This document shows positions 33,748-45,561 of a DNA stretch of 64,000 nt, piece after piece. The notes beneath the pieces were generated by a model, which did no database searches, was not told the origin of the DNA, and worked only from the letters and a program-made list of their open reading frames with translations. Made by a program: the position numbers and the translations under genes. Source of the stretch: Cyclospora cayetanensis (Eukaryota; Apicomplexa; Conoidasida; Eucoccidiorida; Eimeriidae). Within the stretch, counting starts at the first letter, position 1. Every line of letters starts with the position of its first letter. The stretch covers positions 1 to 64,000 of the forward strand of contig NW_020312770.1 of NCBI RefSeq assembly GCF_002999335.1. Reading direction: 5' to 3'.

Positions 33748-36700
33748 CTAGCACCCTGCCCATGCCTGCACGCACAAAATCCACTTTAGCAGGACCCTTT
33801 CGCCCATGCAGCGTTTCTGCGGGGTCGAGCGTATCCGCGAGAATGTAACTGCTGAAGAGGTCCTACCTCCTGAAACTTCTTGAAGACTGGTCGACACCAA
33901 TTCAAGATCTTGGTGGCTAAGCGAGCCGATGTCCTCCTTCGCTCTGAGCCAAATGTTGCATGCACACAGCGGCGAGACCTAGCCCTGGTGATCTCTTGCG
34001 GCTCCTAATGCGTAGAGGGATAATGCGTGTTTCTGGAGCCATCCTGTGGGCGTAGATGCCGTTTTTCGCTGCGCTGCCGTCTGCAAGCCGCATGGCAGAG
34101 TGCTGGCAGCCACGCCCTTAGCTGGGGTGCATGCTTTGAGAAAAGCTTTTCCCAGAGCGTTTTTTCAGGGTCACATCTTACGTAGACAGTTCGACGGGCA
34201 GCAGAAACACAAGACGTCCACCGTCGACAAGAAGGCGCGACGATAGATTTAACAAATCGCTCACAAGTGCTCGCGAACTGTAGACCACAGTGGGGGGGAT
34301 GTATGTCAGTCGGCTGAAAATGGCCACACAAAAAATAACCTCTCTGCAAAAATCAAGTACCAGATGAGCCCCCTTCCCCACCCCCTCGGACTGCCGGTAC
34401 GTTGTCGCGTGCGACCCCATGAAGAACGGTGGCTTGTGTGTATCGCAGAAAGTTCTTTTCTGCACGCACACTCAGTCTTTAGACCAAGCGGAAGATTGCT
34501 AACTGCTGCGAAAAACTCAGAGTTACATACTCTTCGTTGCTTCGTGTGTGTTCGTTTCGCTTGTATTTCTTCAAGTGGCCCGATTGTCTGGCGCCCGCAC
34601 GAATCCCTGACACCCGAAAGGAAGGGAAAACATACGCATAAGCGTAAATGTTGACGAGACACCTTGGCGAGCTCAGACAGTCTCGAAAAAATTCCCTGGC
34701 TTCCCTTCCTTCCGTATAACCCTTCCGTATAAAAGATGCACGAGGTTGCTTCGTCCGGTTTACCGTAGGGAGGGTCCGTCATGATACAGTCCACCCATGG
34801 CTTCCCTCCTCTAAGGTTTCTTGTCAAATACGCGGGGCGCACTGCCCCAGGGTCTTCGCTGTCTCCCTGCTGCGGGAGTTGCGGCAGCTCGTCCAGCTTG
34901 CTGAAAGCCCTCTCTTCGTATGGGAGCCGCCAAACCTGCAAAAGGCGCCGCCGATATCCGCATGCGCTCAAATTGGAAGACGCGCTCTGCGCGCGGTAGA
35001 CCCGCTACACACCCTTGGAATTCTCTGCAAAGTTTCCCCTACCCAAACCCGACGAGTGCTAGGGGAGCGGAGGATCGGGAAGGACAGCCAACCCATGCGG
35101 CATTGTCGCAGCGGATGATCTCAGGCCGACAAAGTCCGTATTCATCAAAGTTGCGGAATATATCCGTTTTCTCTGGTCGCACACGCAGAGAACGAAGTCT
35201 GCATTTTTTGGAGGCTGTCACTGAGGTGTCGCCTGCCCGCAGACGTGCTACTACAGAGAACCCTCGAATTAAATGCATGCAGGCATAGAAAATCTACCCC
35301 ACGCAACGGGCGGAGGGTCATGCAAAAGTGGATGAACATGGCCGGACGCACTGTTTTCCAGAGACAAATGCGGATTCATATATGACACGCCGTATCCTTT
35401 TAGCACGCGGATGTCAATGTCTGAGCCAACGCAGAAGGCACTGGGGGTAAGCAACCCCCATACCATACGCCGCGCAAACAACGCATTCATTGGCGTCCAC
35501 TACCGTGTCTGCATCGATGCAACTGTCCAAAGCGCCCCCGCCAAAACGCCACAGCCTGGCCCACAGAGTTAACAGGCGCCGCGCGTAGACGGCCGAACTG
35601 GGAAAGCCAACTTACCCATAGTGAGCTGCTGCAATAAGCACACTTCCCGTGCCAACGAAGGGATCTAAGACGACATGGTCTGGACCTACCAGCCCCTGCG
35701 CACCAGCCACACCCAGGAAGGGCGTTCGCATGACTGAGAATCGCGCACGCGGGCTCTCTCTCTCACTGCTGCATGCCACGCATGCACGGGGTGCAGCACT
35801 TTAATGACGCAAACGATGCCCATACCCAACTGCCGTGCGACATGTCCACCTATCCCTTGGGCATGCGAGCAGGCAGCACGCAGCGCGCGATCTTAATTAC
35901 ACACTCATAAACATACATGTACCCATACGTAGGTAGGCAGGCAGGCACAGGCCGACATGCGCTTACCTGGTTGCACATCAGAAACGCCAGCTCGCAGTCT
36001 AGCGAAGTAGGTCCCAGCACGGGGCGAACGGGGAGTCTGTATTTCCACCAAAAGGGGTGTTCCTTGGTTTTGCCGCAAATTTGCCGGCCAAAGAATATCC
36101 TACGCGGGGCCTGCAGCTGTTCCGTATGCGTCCATTCCTGCAACATGGCGCGCACGCAGGACGCTACCCACACGGCAAAAGCTGTTGCACAAGTCGCTCG
36201 AGCAAGCGCGAGGGTGCTCAAAAACGCAAAAGGCAGAGGCAGCACAAACAATGAGGTCCTACCTCCGCCACGACTAAGGTCGTGGCCGGGTTTTCCAAGT
36301 CCACCTTCTCATTCCCCTTGAACAGAGAAGCAAAAAAGGTCATTTTACGGCGCTGCTCGTCGCTACTGAGGCACTTTCCAAAGGCTCCAACCTTGAAGGC
36401 CCAAGTGCGGTCCGCGTTTACCCACTTTCGGAAGTCGGGCATCCTTCGCCCTTGCAGCTCCTGGAGAACCGCTTCGTAAGTCTCTCCTTCCGCCCAAACC
36501 TGCGGAAGATGTACACAGGGGCCGCACAAATGCGACGGAGACACCTCGAGTTTTCCCCATAAGAGGGAATGGCGTTGGGGTTTGTTCGGAGGCAGGCCTC
36601 AGGAAATCTCTGAAAGGCCGAAACAACCCGGAAGGGACCTCTGGCAAGAATCGCTGCGGGCGAACCTCAATAAAGGCCTTGATGAGGAGAGATCGCTTCA

Positions 36701-36893
36701 TGAGGGCGTGGCACACGGCCTCGTCAGGAACGTTTACAAACACGAATTGGTTCTCCGAGTGCGAATCTGGCCGCTGGCATCCGCTCCAGAGCGACGCAGA
36801 GGTCACGCCCTCCAGGGAGGCCAATGCCTCGAGCTCTTCCAGCCGGAATCCATTGTAGGAGTTATGGCGCAAGAACCAACACAAGACAATCAT
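33748..36893 (-). CDS. TRMT11: tRNA (guanosine-2)-methyltransferase TRMT11 homologue, 9 exons
   Basis: TRMT11/Trm11 is the SAM-dependent enzyme, partnered by TRMT112, that makes N2-methylguanosine at position 10 of tRNAs. Best exon model in gene order: 36893-36666, 36499-36263, 36110-35967, 35695-35616, 35440-35352, 35262-35093, 34935-34679, 34313-34182, 33943-33748. It chains in phase to TAG, about 510 residues (human 463). Evidence: MIVLCWFLRHN at the start, FVNVPDEAV then MKRSLLIKAFIE, RRIFFGRQI, the Rossmann motif VVLDPFVGTGSVLIAAAH, GSDIDIRVLKGYG, the catalytic motif DCIMTDPPYG, GGRLVFLLPVE, and DLELVSTSLQ near the end. Exon 6 acceptor and the exon 7/8 limits are uncertain: a GTAAAC donor right after DPPYG would break phase, so a later donor was chosen. 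The start is the first ATG. Confidence 0.92.
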
Positions 36894-37772
36894 GCTGCTC
36901 GGCGGCTTTCCGTGAAGCCTCTCCCGGGCTCCCCTCCCCACTAAACACAGTGAGCCTTACCACCGGCACCGCAAGCCGCGTCCAGTCTGAGGCACGAGGC
37001 TACGGAGAGGTGCGCACAGCACTTCTGTCAAACATTGCACAGGCCAGGAGGCGCGTTCCTGAGAAGAAAAACGGCTTCGGCCTACGCAAGCACGCCCCTC
37101 AAGCATAAAAAGGCGAGAAAGCAGTTCAAAAAACCAGCTTCAATGCTGCGCAAGCCTCTCAAAGTACGAAATGGCGGTAACCCGCACGTTTCTGAACAGA
37201 AGGCTGCGGTAACCCGGGGGCCCTCCCTCTCCTGGACTGCGGAGGCGCTGCGTCCCCCCTGTGTGGTGTATCTCCACCGCGCGCGCCGAAGGATCAGCAC
37301 ACGTGATAGATCCGTTCTTTTTAGAAACTGGCTTTTTAATTCTCCGGCTAACAGTAAAAGTCCCAAGCTTCGTGGTGTTCGAAGGATCCGCCCATGTTGT
37401 GAGGCACTCACTGTCGGGAGGTTGGCGCGTATGTCCTCCAGGAGTATGACCAGCCAGTCGGTGGAGCAGACCGCATAGGCAGTGTTGCGCTTGTCTTCTC
37501 CCCCTGAATCCCATAGAGCTTGCTTCACTGCTGCTTCTGAGGAACCTGAGATGCCGAAGATACTCTGGACCCCCCAGTAGTAGTACCCTGAACACTGGCG
37601 CTGAGGGAGAAGGCCATTCCACGCACACGCACACGCCGGCTCCCCTCTGCGGAGCAACCGATACGCTTGGCCAGTAGCGTCATAGACCCTTTTTCACGCC
37701 TAAGCACGGCGCAGGAGTGGTGCGGCGCGCGTGCTTCTGGTATCCGTCATCGACGGGAAAACGCAGGTACAC
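36894..37772. other. Divergent upstream region of TRMT11 and the trigger factor gene
   Basis: About 880 bases between two genes that point apart. The frames here (such as 37082-37657 on -) match nothing I know. Probably two promoters and 5' UTRs. Confidence 0.5.
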
Positions 37773-40700
37773 ATGGCGTTGATTCCTCACGGCTTCCGCC
37801 CCTGCAAGTGTCCTCAGTCCAGGAGGTGTTTCCCAGTGACGAGGTGGGCGCTGCTCGTATGCGGCGTTTTGGGCTGTCTTCTGCTGCCATCCGCGCGAGT
37901 TTGTGGCTCGCGCGTAGAAATATGGGGAGTCAGAGACACGCCTCTCCATTCTAGGGAGGCGCAACGCAGAGCAGCGTATCGGTCCCCATTCTTTAGCCCC
38001 GCCCCCTGTTCGAGTCATGCCTGTTTCTTGTCTTCCCTACCTTCCCACGCCACGCTCGAACCAAGGGGAAGTGCCAGTGCGTTCGACAGTCAAAGTCAGC
38101 ACTTCCCCCGCGCTAGCCATGCAGCGCAATTCATTGGGCAGCCCACACGCATGCGCGTGGCCTCTAGTGACGCGTGGGCTCCCAGTGAACCGAGCGTGGA
38201 GGCGGCTGCTAAGAGCAGGGGAAGCTCCAAGGAAGGCGAACATACCAAACAGGAAGACGCCGATGCTGGGGGTAGGAGAGCGGCACCCTCGATCAGGGGT
38301 AAGCAGGAGAGCGTCGAGACACTGCGATCGATCGACCCAGGAGCAGCGTGGCATGAGAAGCGGCGGAATCAGCAACAGGTGGGGAGGGCAGGGGAGGGGG
38401 CTTCTGATAGCCCGTGGATCGAGAGCGGTGTATTCCTCGCTCTGCTCTGAGAGTGCTCTGTGACGGGGAGGATCTCATGCGCATGCGTTATTCTTGAAGC
38501 GGGCAGATGGAAAGACACTGTACGAGCCTGCATTGGGAGAAGGGCTTATGCAGGGGTGTGCGCTTGGTATTCGTCGGGTCCATGAGCGTGCACTTGTACA
38601 TCCTTGCTGACTGTCATGCGCAATAAGGAGGCAGGCTCCCGGAAGGCGCTTGTGGCTTTGCCGTTGCATGCATGCAATGGGGTCAATGCCGCATTCGCTA
38701 CCAGCTGAATACGTATCAAGGACGTATTGTGTGGCGCTTGCGTGCAGAGACGTGCCCAGTACATCCAGAGCGGTCGGCGTCTTGGTTCCTACACGCGAAC
38801 GGCGGGCATGAGCTCGGAAGAAAGGAAGACCATGGAGGAGAAGCAAAGCGCTGCGGAGGAGAGGTTGGACAGGATGCTTGCCGATGCGAACGTGCAAATC
38901 GCTATTCAGGAACTGGAAAACTGCCGGCTGAGTCTTGAAGCGAGTATTTCTGGGGAGTTTACTAGACAGGTGAGATGGCAGAACTCTTGGCGGTAATTGT
39001 TTCCTTGCAGTCACTGCTGGATGGGCACTGTAAGGATGCCCGCATGCAGATGCACATCCAGCTCAGCAGAGAGGATCGAGATCCATGCTGTGCGCGCTTT
39101 CCTCCCCAGCTGTGGGAGCTCACCTTGACGTCCCTCCGGGCTTCACTCGGAAGCTCCCTACACGCCTCGCCACTGGATATCTCTCAAGCCTTTCTTCTTC
39201 AGAAGGCAGGGGGTGCAGCCGCTGTTCGCAAGGACGTGCTTCGCTTTTTAGCTGAGGCCATCGTCCGCAAGGCACGGGTGCAGCACAAGGCGCGCATCCT
39301 TGGCGGTGTTGACTTCGCTGAGGTAGGGACCGACCAGACAGTTTTGTTTCGCCATGGGCTAATGCTGTGCTCTATTCCCTTCTGCCTCCAATCGCACTGA
39401 GCATAAGAATGTTGACGTCTGACGAAGGCGACAAGGGGCTGCCACCATTCGGATGTGCGAGGCTTCCGGTGCAGGATTTAAGCTCGGTGGCTGACCGCTT
39501 TTCTCCTGGATCACCTCTTACGCTCAAACTCTGCGCAGAGGCCTATCCAAAGGTTCAATTCAAGCGATCGTATAAGGGTCTCAAGGTCCGGCAATTGTCT
39601 GGTACCTGTCTACACTAGCGGGCCGGCAGTTCCGTGTTATTGTTTCTTAAGAGATTGTGGGGATGGTTTAGCAAAGTACCGGAGGGTCCACTCCCTTCTG
39701 AGCGTCTGGCAACGGCGAAGGAGTGCGTCTCTACAGCGCGAGCGCTGTTTCAAAATTTGACAGTGGATGGTCTCCCTGCATTTGCAGCTCCGCGTGCCAA
39801 GACGGCCGCATGCACGAGGGCAGATATTTCGCATGACGGAGGATTACCTGCTGTACAAGCACTCCCAAGTGGTTGACTACCCCGAGCCTCTACCTTCAGC
39901 TCAAGAGGGTGATACAGTGGTCCTCCGGGTGAGTTACTAGGGCCCCCTTGTCTGCCTGATCATTTGTACTTCTACACTTGAGCATCTAGATATTATCCCA
40001 GGCGGCGTTCACACGGCCTACGCCGGAGCGTTAAACGGTCGCAGGTGGACGCGGGATGGTTTGAAGAACGCGATGGCACAACTGGGGAAGAAATTCCCTC
40101 ACAATTCATTAGCGGACAAACAACGCTGGATCTTGTGAAACCGTGGTAAGTACAACGAGGCAACTTGCCTTCTTGCGGTGTGTGGACCAGCGTCACAACA
40201 GCACCACTGGTGAAAGGAGCTTACAATGTGGTGAAACATGTACAGGTTACCTACAGAGCTGCTGGAATCCGTGGCGGGCATCGCGGTTGGTGAATCTCGA
40301 ACTATTAGGGTGGCAATCCCATTCCATACCCAGCAGCTGCTGGATATCTACAACCAACAATGTGAAGGCGCAGAAAAGCCTCCAGGGGGAACTGGGACAG
40401 CTGAAGAGCTCCAACCGCCGGCAGAAGGCCAAAGCCTGGTCCCCATTTATCTAGAGAACATTGCCAAGGCAACAAAAGGTAACATCTTCAAAACGCTTTT
40501 TGGAGGTCAGGCAGAACAGCACGAGCTTGACAAAGAAAAGCCAAAGATGTTCGCACCTAATGAAGTCAATCAGGATGAGAAAAACCAAAATGAAGAGATG
40601 GGGACGGCTAGTGCAACAGAGGAAGACCCCGATTCAAAGAACTCAGAGGAAGATGTCCACTACGTTGATTGCCTGCTTCAAGTTGAATGTTTGAACGTGA

Positions 40701-42144
40701 AAAGGCGCATTATCCCCAAAGCTGATGGTCTGTAACATCCTAAATGCGGTCTTCAACGCTGTTCGCTGCCTTGAGGGACGACGCATAAACGTTTCACACG
40801 AAGTTCATAAGTTTGTAGACAGTGTGCGCTGCTCTGAATCGCTGCTGCAGTTTTGCATTTGTAGACCGCGGTGTCTATAATTCTTGTGTTTCTGTCGCTC
40901 AACATTTTTGTGTTGCGCAGATGAGTTCTTCGTGAAGACGTGTGGTATGAACCGCACAGAATTGTGGGAGCTGGTTGAATCATCTGGAGAAGAGCTAGTC
41001 AAAGAAGCAGCATCGAAGCACGCACTAGGAGCTGCGGCGGAGGCCTTGGACCAGATCGCGCAAGTAGACATTCCTGGTGTGTTTGATGCTGCCAACGATG
41101 ACAACCCAGTGCTCCTTTCCGTGCTTCTAGGTGCCTAAACAGTGGGCCCGCGTGTTCTCTTCCCTTAACTGCCGATGTTGCTGTTTTCTACCAAACGCAC
41201 ATTGAGGAAAAGCTGGTGCCGGTATGTTGCAGAGTCGCTGATTGACGCCCAAGCCAGTGCCACGTGGAAGCAGCAGCTGAAAGCAAGAGAAGTGCAGGGT
41301 GAAGACAACAAAAAGTTTCAATCCAAAGATTCTTTTCTAAAGTGGAAACAGGACAGTCGACGAGGAGTGGAGAACATATTGAGAACGTCGTTTGCTATTC
41401 AAGTATGTCCAACTCGTCGCCCTTCATCTCTAGACAAGAGCAGCTGTAGTGGGGTGATTCACGCTCTTTCACATGAACGAAAACCTCGTGGTATGCGAAT
41501 TTAGGCCATCTGTCGAATGGAACGACTCCAAGTGGATGAGGAGAAGCTGCAGAAAGACCTTGCACAGGCTTTGTTGAAGGTCAGTTCGCTAGTTGATGCC
41601 AACATCCCCGGAAACGGGGTGCAGGATTGGGGGCCATGCGTGGTTGGCAGACCCCTTGATATGAGCCGTGATTCATGGTTTTCAGTTGGACGACACGTTC
41701 CGCAGGTGCCGATGGAATCGGCCGAGACGCTCGCAAAGCAGCTTTATAAACGAGCTCAGGCGACGCTCGCATACGACTTCATCGTAAAGCACGCCGAGGT
41801 AGAGTATTACATTGATGACACACCAGCGGAGGTTACTGTCCAGGCTGATGGTAAGGCACCCAAGCGCAGTCTCGGCTTGCTTCTCGCCCCTTTGTTACTT
41901 TCTGTATAGGCCATGAGCCCATTACAGCGGCTAGCAGAAACCGAGCGGCTTGCACTTGTGCCCGTGTCTTCCAGGCGTCAGTGCCTCCCAACAGTGTGTG
42001 AGGGCGTTCCCGAAGGGAACCAATATCGACGAATGGCACAAAAAGCGAGAACAAACTCTCAAGGACCGCGACGCTTTGCAAGACAAGGCACGGAGTCTCT
42101 GTGTTGACCCAAAGACTCTCAAGAAATACAGCAGGGACACGTAG
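37773..42144 (+). CDS. Trigger factor-like chaperone/peptidyl-prolyl isomerase, likely apicoplast, 12 exons
   Basis: Trigger factor is the bacterial ribosome-associated folding chaperone; nuclear copies serve plastids. Exons 37773-38378, 38748-38969, 39011-39322, 39475-39585, 39788-39928, 40045-40145, 40246-40727, 40921-41076, 41233-41402, 41505-41579, 41706-41850, 41975-42144 chain in phase to TAG, 896 residues (bacterial about 430). Residues 24-45 are a hydrophobic signal (WALLVCGVLGCLLLPSA) followed by a long basic, Ser/Ala/Arg-rich stretch, the layout of a bipartite apicoplast leader. AAVRKDVLRFLAEAI and LTLKLCAEAYPKV match the N-domain. EGDTVVLRVDAGWFE and IAVGESRTIRVAIP match the FKBP-like domain, which carries a charged insert of about 105 residues before VDCLLQVECLNVKRR. 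DEFFVKTCGM, DIPESLIDAQ and RLQVDEEKLQKDLAQ match the C-domain. The ribosome-contact signature GFRxGxxP is not seen. Organelle targeting is inference. Confidence 0.87.
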
Positions 42145-43156
42145 ACAGCCAGGAGTGGCCAGCTTCCCAGCTTTGCCTCAGTGGTGCACCGCCGCACGCT
42201 AAGGAGGCAGCACCAGCTCGAGGGCTACAGCGCGCAGGAGTTGCTGTAGCTCTTCACCAGCCAAGTTGATTTTTACAGATCGCACATAATTCGTGCAGCA
42301 AGGTGGGAAATGATTTGTTTGGGTTTCTGGCCAGATACGCTCTACTTAATTGTCTTCACCGCTCCCGCGCCACTAAAAGCGAAACGCAGAAAAGGCTAGG
42401 AAGAGAACTGCATACTGAGTCCGCCTGGCCTAATCCGCACTTCGACAGCGGGCACGAGTTAACAAACGAAGAATTTACAGTTCTTAGAGCTGCAAGGTAA
42501 GCTGGATTCACGTTGTGCCCTGCCATGCACCGCCTCGCGCTGTGCAAAGCCGTGTCCCCCGACTCTGACAATTTGCTTGTCGAACGCATAGTTTGCATTT
42601 ACCGGTCTTTTGCCGGAGCGAGCAATTATCCGTCTACCACTAAAAGCGGTGCAACGCAATTTCTTCATCACATCGGCGCAGTCGTCCCGCCCAAGTGCCA
42701 ACAGCTAGAAAACGCATCTCGTGTCCTACACTAGAAGGAACTGCCGAGCATGACCTAGCGTGTGACCAACCTCACTTCTCAAGTTGCCATCTCCAGCGCA
42801 CGCGATGGCGCATCTTCTGAAAGAAAGAACACGTGCATACAGCATCTAAACGATCCCCAACGCAAGTTCGTCCATCTTCTTACATTCCTACCGCGAAGTG
42901 CCATCCACTATCCCGCAGCCAACTACTCTGTGCCCAGGCACGTTTGTTTCTTCCAGGGAGCTGCAGATTAGTCCAGTCCCTTAAGCGTCTTTCCCATTAC
43001 TTGCGCACTTCGAATCGGGAGGGAGGCTGGCAATGCAGCTTCACGCGGCCCTTCAAGCCTGCACGGCCCAAGTTGCACAAGGGAACAAACGGCACGAAAG
43101 GACTAGTCCCGCCGAGCGCACCAAGCACACCCCAGCTTACCTGTAGACTGAAAACC
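42145..43156. other. Intergenic, 1.0 kb, between convergent genes
   Basis: Short frames only. Holds the 3' flanks of the trigger factor gene (+) and the BolA-like gene (-). Nothing recognised. Confidence 0.5.
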
Positions 43157-44224
43157 TTAGGGCGTAGCTAACATACCTAAAGGCTCAAGAACGCGGTCGA
43201 CCATGGCGTTGATTTGCCCATAGGTCTTCCCCTCGAACAAGGGAGAGCACAATATGCCCTACAAACAGAAACCACGCAAGAAGTCCTCTCAAGGAACGTG
43301 AACGCAGTGAATGCACTCCAGATGTGCACAGCAAGGTAAATTCCACGGTCGCGCATGCTCTCTCGAGGGGACTCGCAACCTTACGTAAAAGTGCTGGTCA
43401 TACACATGGTGCCCCATGGCGTAGTCATTCTTCACATAGAAGCAAATGGGCTGAAAATTTTGCTCGATAGAGCTCCTCAGCTTCATCAAGTTCGGGCACT
43501 CTGGGGCCGCGTATTTATGGGCGCACCGCGTCTGGCCAGCAGCAGCAACATAAGGGAACGCGAGTGCATGCTCGGCACGCTGCCCAAAGGCTGCACTGGG
43601 GTGCAGGAGGGCCGGAGCGTTGCCCTCCCAGCGGTGAGCCAACTGACGCCGAAAAAGCCAAGGGACACGCATGAATGGGAGCCCCTTAGCACGCTAAAAG
43701 CGTACGACTATTAATGACCCTCTAACACCACTTGAGCAATGTGCAGCCTGAAGGGTGCCGCCGAAGAGGCGAGGGGGCTTGCCCACGGAGGGGGAGGAAT
43801 ACGCTATCAAAACTTTGCAGATCTTTCAATTTTAATCACATATCAGCACGCTTTCCATGAGTTTCTCTCCTCGACCCCTTTGGGACTGCTGGTGTCGCAT
43901 GCACCACCAGGGTCCTTGAACCCTACTACACATAGCATGTGCTGCCCCCGCCGCAGCTATGCCACAGGGATTCCAAGTGGCCAGCGCAGTTTTCAAAGCT
44001 TTCTTGACCATGAGCGGCAGTGTACTCGGCATAACTCCCTCGGCCAGAACGGGCGCACTAGCCCCTTCCAAGGCAGCAACCACCGGGCACTTCCCCGAGG
44101 AAAACCCTTCCCCACGCCTTCCCTCGTAAAAACAGGTTCGTATGGGAGGTATCGCAGGTGCACCAGCACCACCGATGGTCGCTTCATTCGCGTTCGCGGC
44201 GAATGCCAGGCACCATCGCGCCAT
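43157..44224 (-). CDS. BolA-like protein with long N-terminal leader, about 3 exons
   Basis: BolA proteins bind monothiol glutaredoxins and help in Fe-S cluster delivery or iron signalling. The conserved part spans two exons. In exon 2 (lower limit 43385): MKLRSSIEQNFQPI, then FYVKNDYAMGHHVYDQHFY, where the family has an amphipathic helix followed by an N-E-S-x-x-H-like strand and HF. Exon 3 (43258-43157) begins GILCSPLFEGKTYGQ, matching the BolA S-x-x-FEGK turn, and ends VLEPLGMLATP stop. The junction is phase 0 with GTAAGG donor and TTTGTAG acceptor. Exon 1 starts at the ATG at 44224 (MARWCLAFAANAN) and encodes an Ala/Gly-rich leader that may be an organelle presequence. Its donor and the exon 2 acceptor (candidate 43642) are not fixed. 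The family call rests on the short BolA motif set, so it is moderate. Confidence 0.68.
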
Positions 44225-44575
44225 GCGCGTTTCTTTAGGGCCAAAAGTGCAGCTCAATTAGTCGGAGTCTACAGAGCAACTATCAATAACTATATACGTT
44301 CGACTTGTCCAATTTCGCACTAACTAATGATCGAATTTGCGGCGCTTTATTAAACAAATCGCCTAGCCTTGCACTCCTACTCGTCGCAACAGCTGACAGC
44401 CATATTAAACTACCCCTTACCAAAACCACCAAAGTCTGCCCCTTGAAGGAAACTCAATTTTCCTCGATATGCCGCTCGGGGCATTCCCACGCCACCTAAA
44501 GGGCGTACAGGCTGACCCACGCCCTTCAGTCCCCAACGTAGCAGCCCCTTCAACCAACAATAAATCTGCTACCAT
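44225..44575. other. Short spacer between RPL24 and the BolA-like gene
   Basis: 350 bases with no gene seen. It carries the 3' end of RPL24 and the upstream region of the BolA-like gene, both on the minus strand. Confidence 0.5.
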
Positions 44576-45561
44576 TTACATGCGACGAGAAGTGCTAATC
44601 TTCTGCTGCTTGGGGACATTCTTCGCCGGAGGTGCGCGTGTGCCAGGGATGACGGTTGTCTTCGGCTTCTCACTCTTTCCCTTCTTAGCATCCTTCGCAG
44701 GCATTTTGCGCATCTGGGTGACCACACAGTCCACATGAAACTTGAACGTAAATTATCACCCAGCACGTACTTAGGAAAACAGAAACTGGTGCAAGCACTC
44801 TCCATATATGCACCGTACGATCGTATCGCAACAGCCGGCCTACACACACACCGTGAACTCCCAATCCCTTGAACGCACCTTGGTCGGATCCGGCTTGGCC
44901 GCACACCTCTGCTTTATTTCCTCCAGAGAAATACCAACAATGGCTTTCTGAATCTTACCCCCCTTGCGAGTGCGGCGTTTGGCAACTGCCTCGCCTCGGG
45001 ATTTCTTATTGGCGCGACGCCACGCCTGCACAATTTCGCGACGCAGAAGGCACACTGAATGAACAAAGCTAATGATAGGCATCAAAGAACAGCAAATCGT
45101 TCGCATCCGGGGCGGCTGCACAGTGGATCATGCACGGAAAATACACAGCAATTCTGTAGAGACGCTCTGTACAGCGCATCCCCTGGAGGCGTATTGTTTG
45201 ACAATATCCATGCTGAGAATGCGCTGAATTGTTTTGCGCGGACCTTAGCACCGGGCCATCACCAGTTTCTCAGGCGCGGTGACTCTGGCCGCTACACCTT
45301 CAAAAGACCCTTATACTCACATGCGTGTGTTCTAGCACACCCCACAAAACTCGTCTATAATGCCGAACTGCAGGCTCTTACCAAGGTCCAGCGCAGCTTC
45401 GCAGGCTTCATCTTGTGCCGGCCTAGGCGTGCCTGCTTTGAGTGAATATAGGTGTGAACTTTCCCATCCCGAGCAACGAACTTTTGCCCACGACCCGGGT
45501 AGATACGGTATTCGCTGAAGGAGCACAGCTCCGTTTTTATGGTCGTTTGCACAGTCGCCAT
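44576..45561 (-). CDS. RPL24: 60S ribosomal protein L24 (eL24), 3 exons
   Basis: eL24 is a large-subunit protein at the subunit interface. Exons in gene order: 45561-45382, 45025-44879 and 44713-44576, all phase 0, giving 154 residues (human 157). Exon 1 holds the family N-terminus as IKTELCSFSEYRIYPGRG followed by ARDGKVHTYI and KLRWTL. Exon 2 holds AWRRANKKSRGEAVAKRR, TRKGGKIQKAIVG and SLEEIKQRCAAKPD. Exon 3 is the basic tail KMPAKDAKKGKS to STSRRM. Splice sites are GTAAGA/GTGCAG and GTGCGT/ACCCAG. The N-terminus is 7 residues longer than human (MATVQTT) if the ATG at 45561 is used; a CTG codon lies further upstream in frame. Only the first of the zinc-finger cysteines is kept, as in other eukaryotic eL24 proteins. 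Confidence 0.95.

Noticed and set aside
36666..36944. Plus-strand frames over the TRMT11 N-terminal exon
   Set aside because: Antisense shadows of conserved minus-strand coding sequence.
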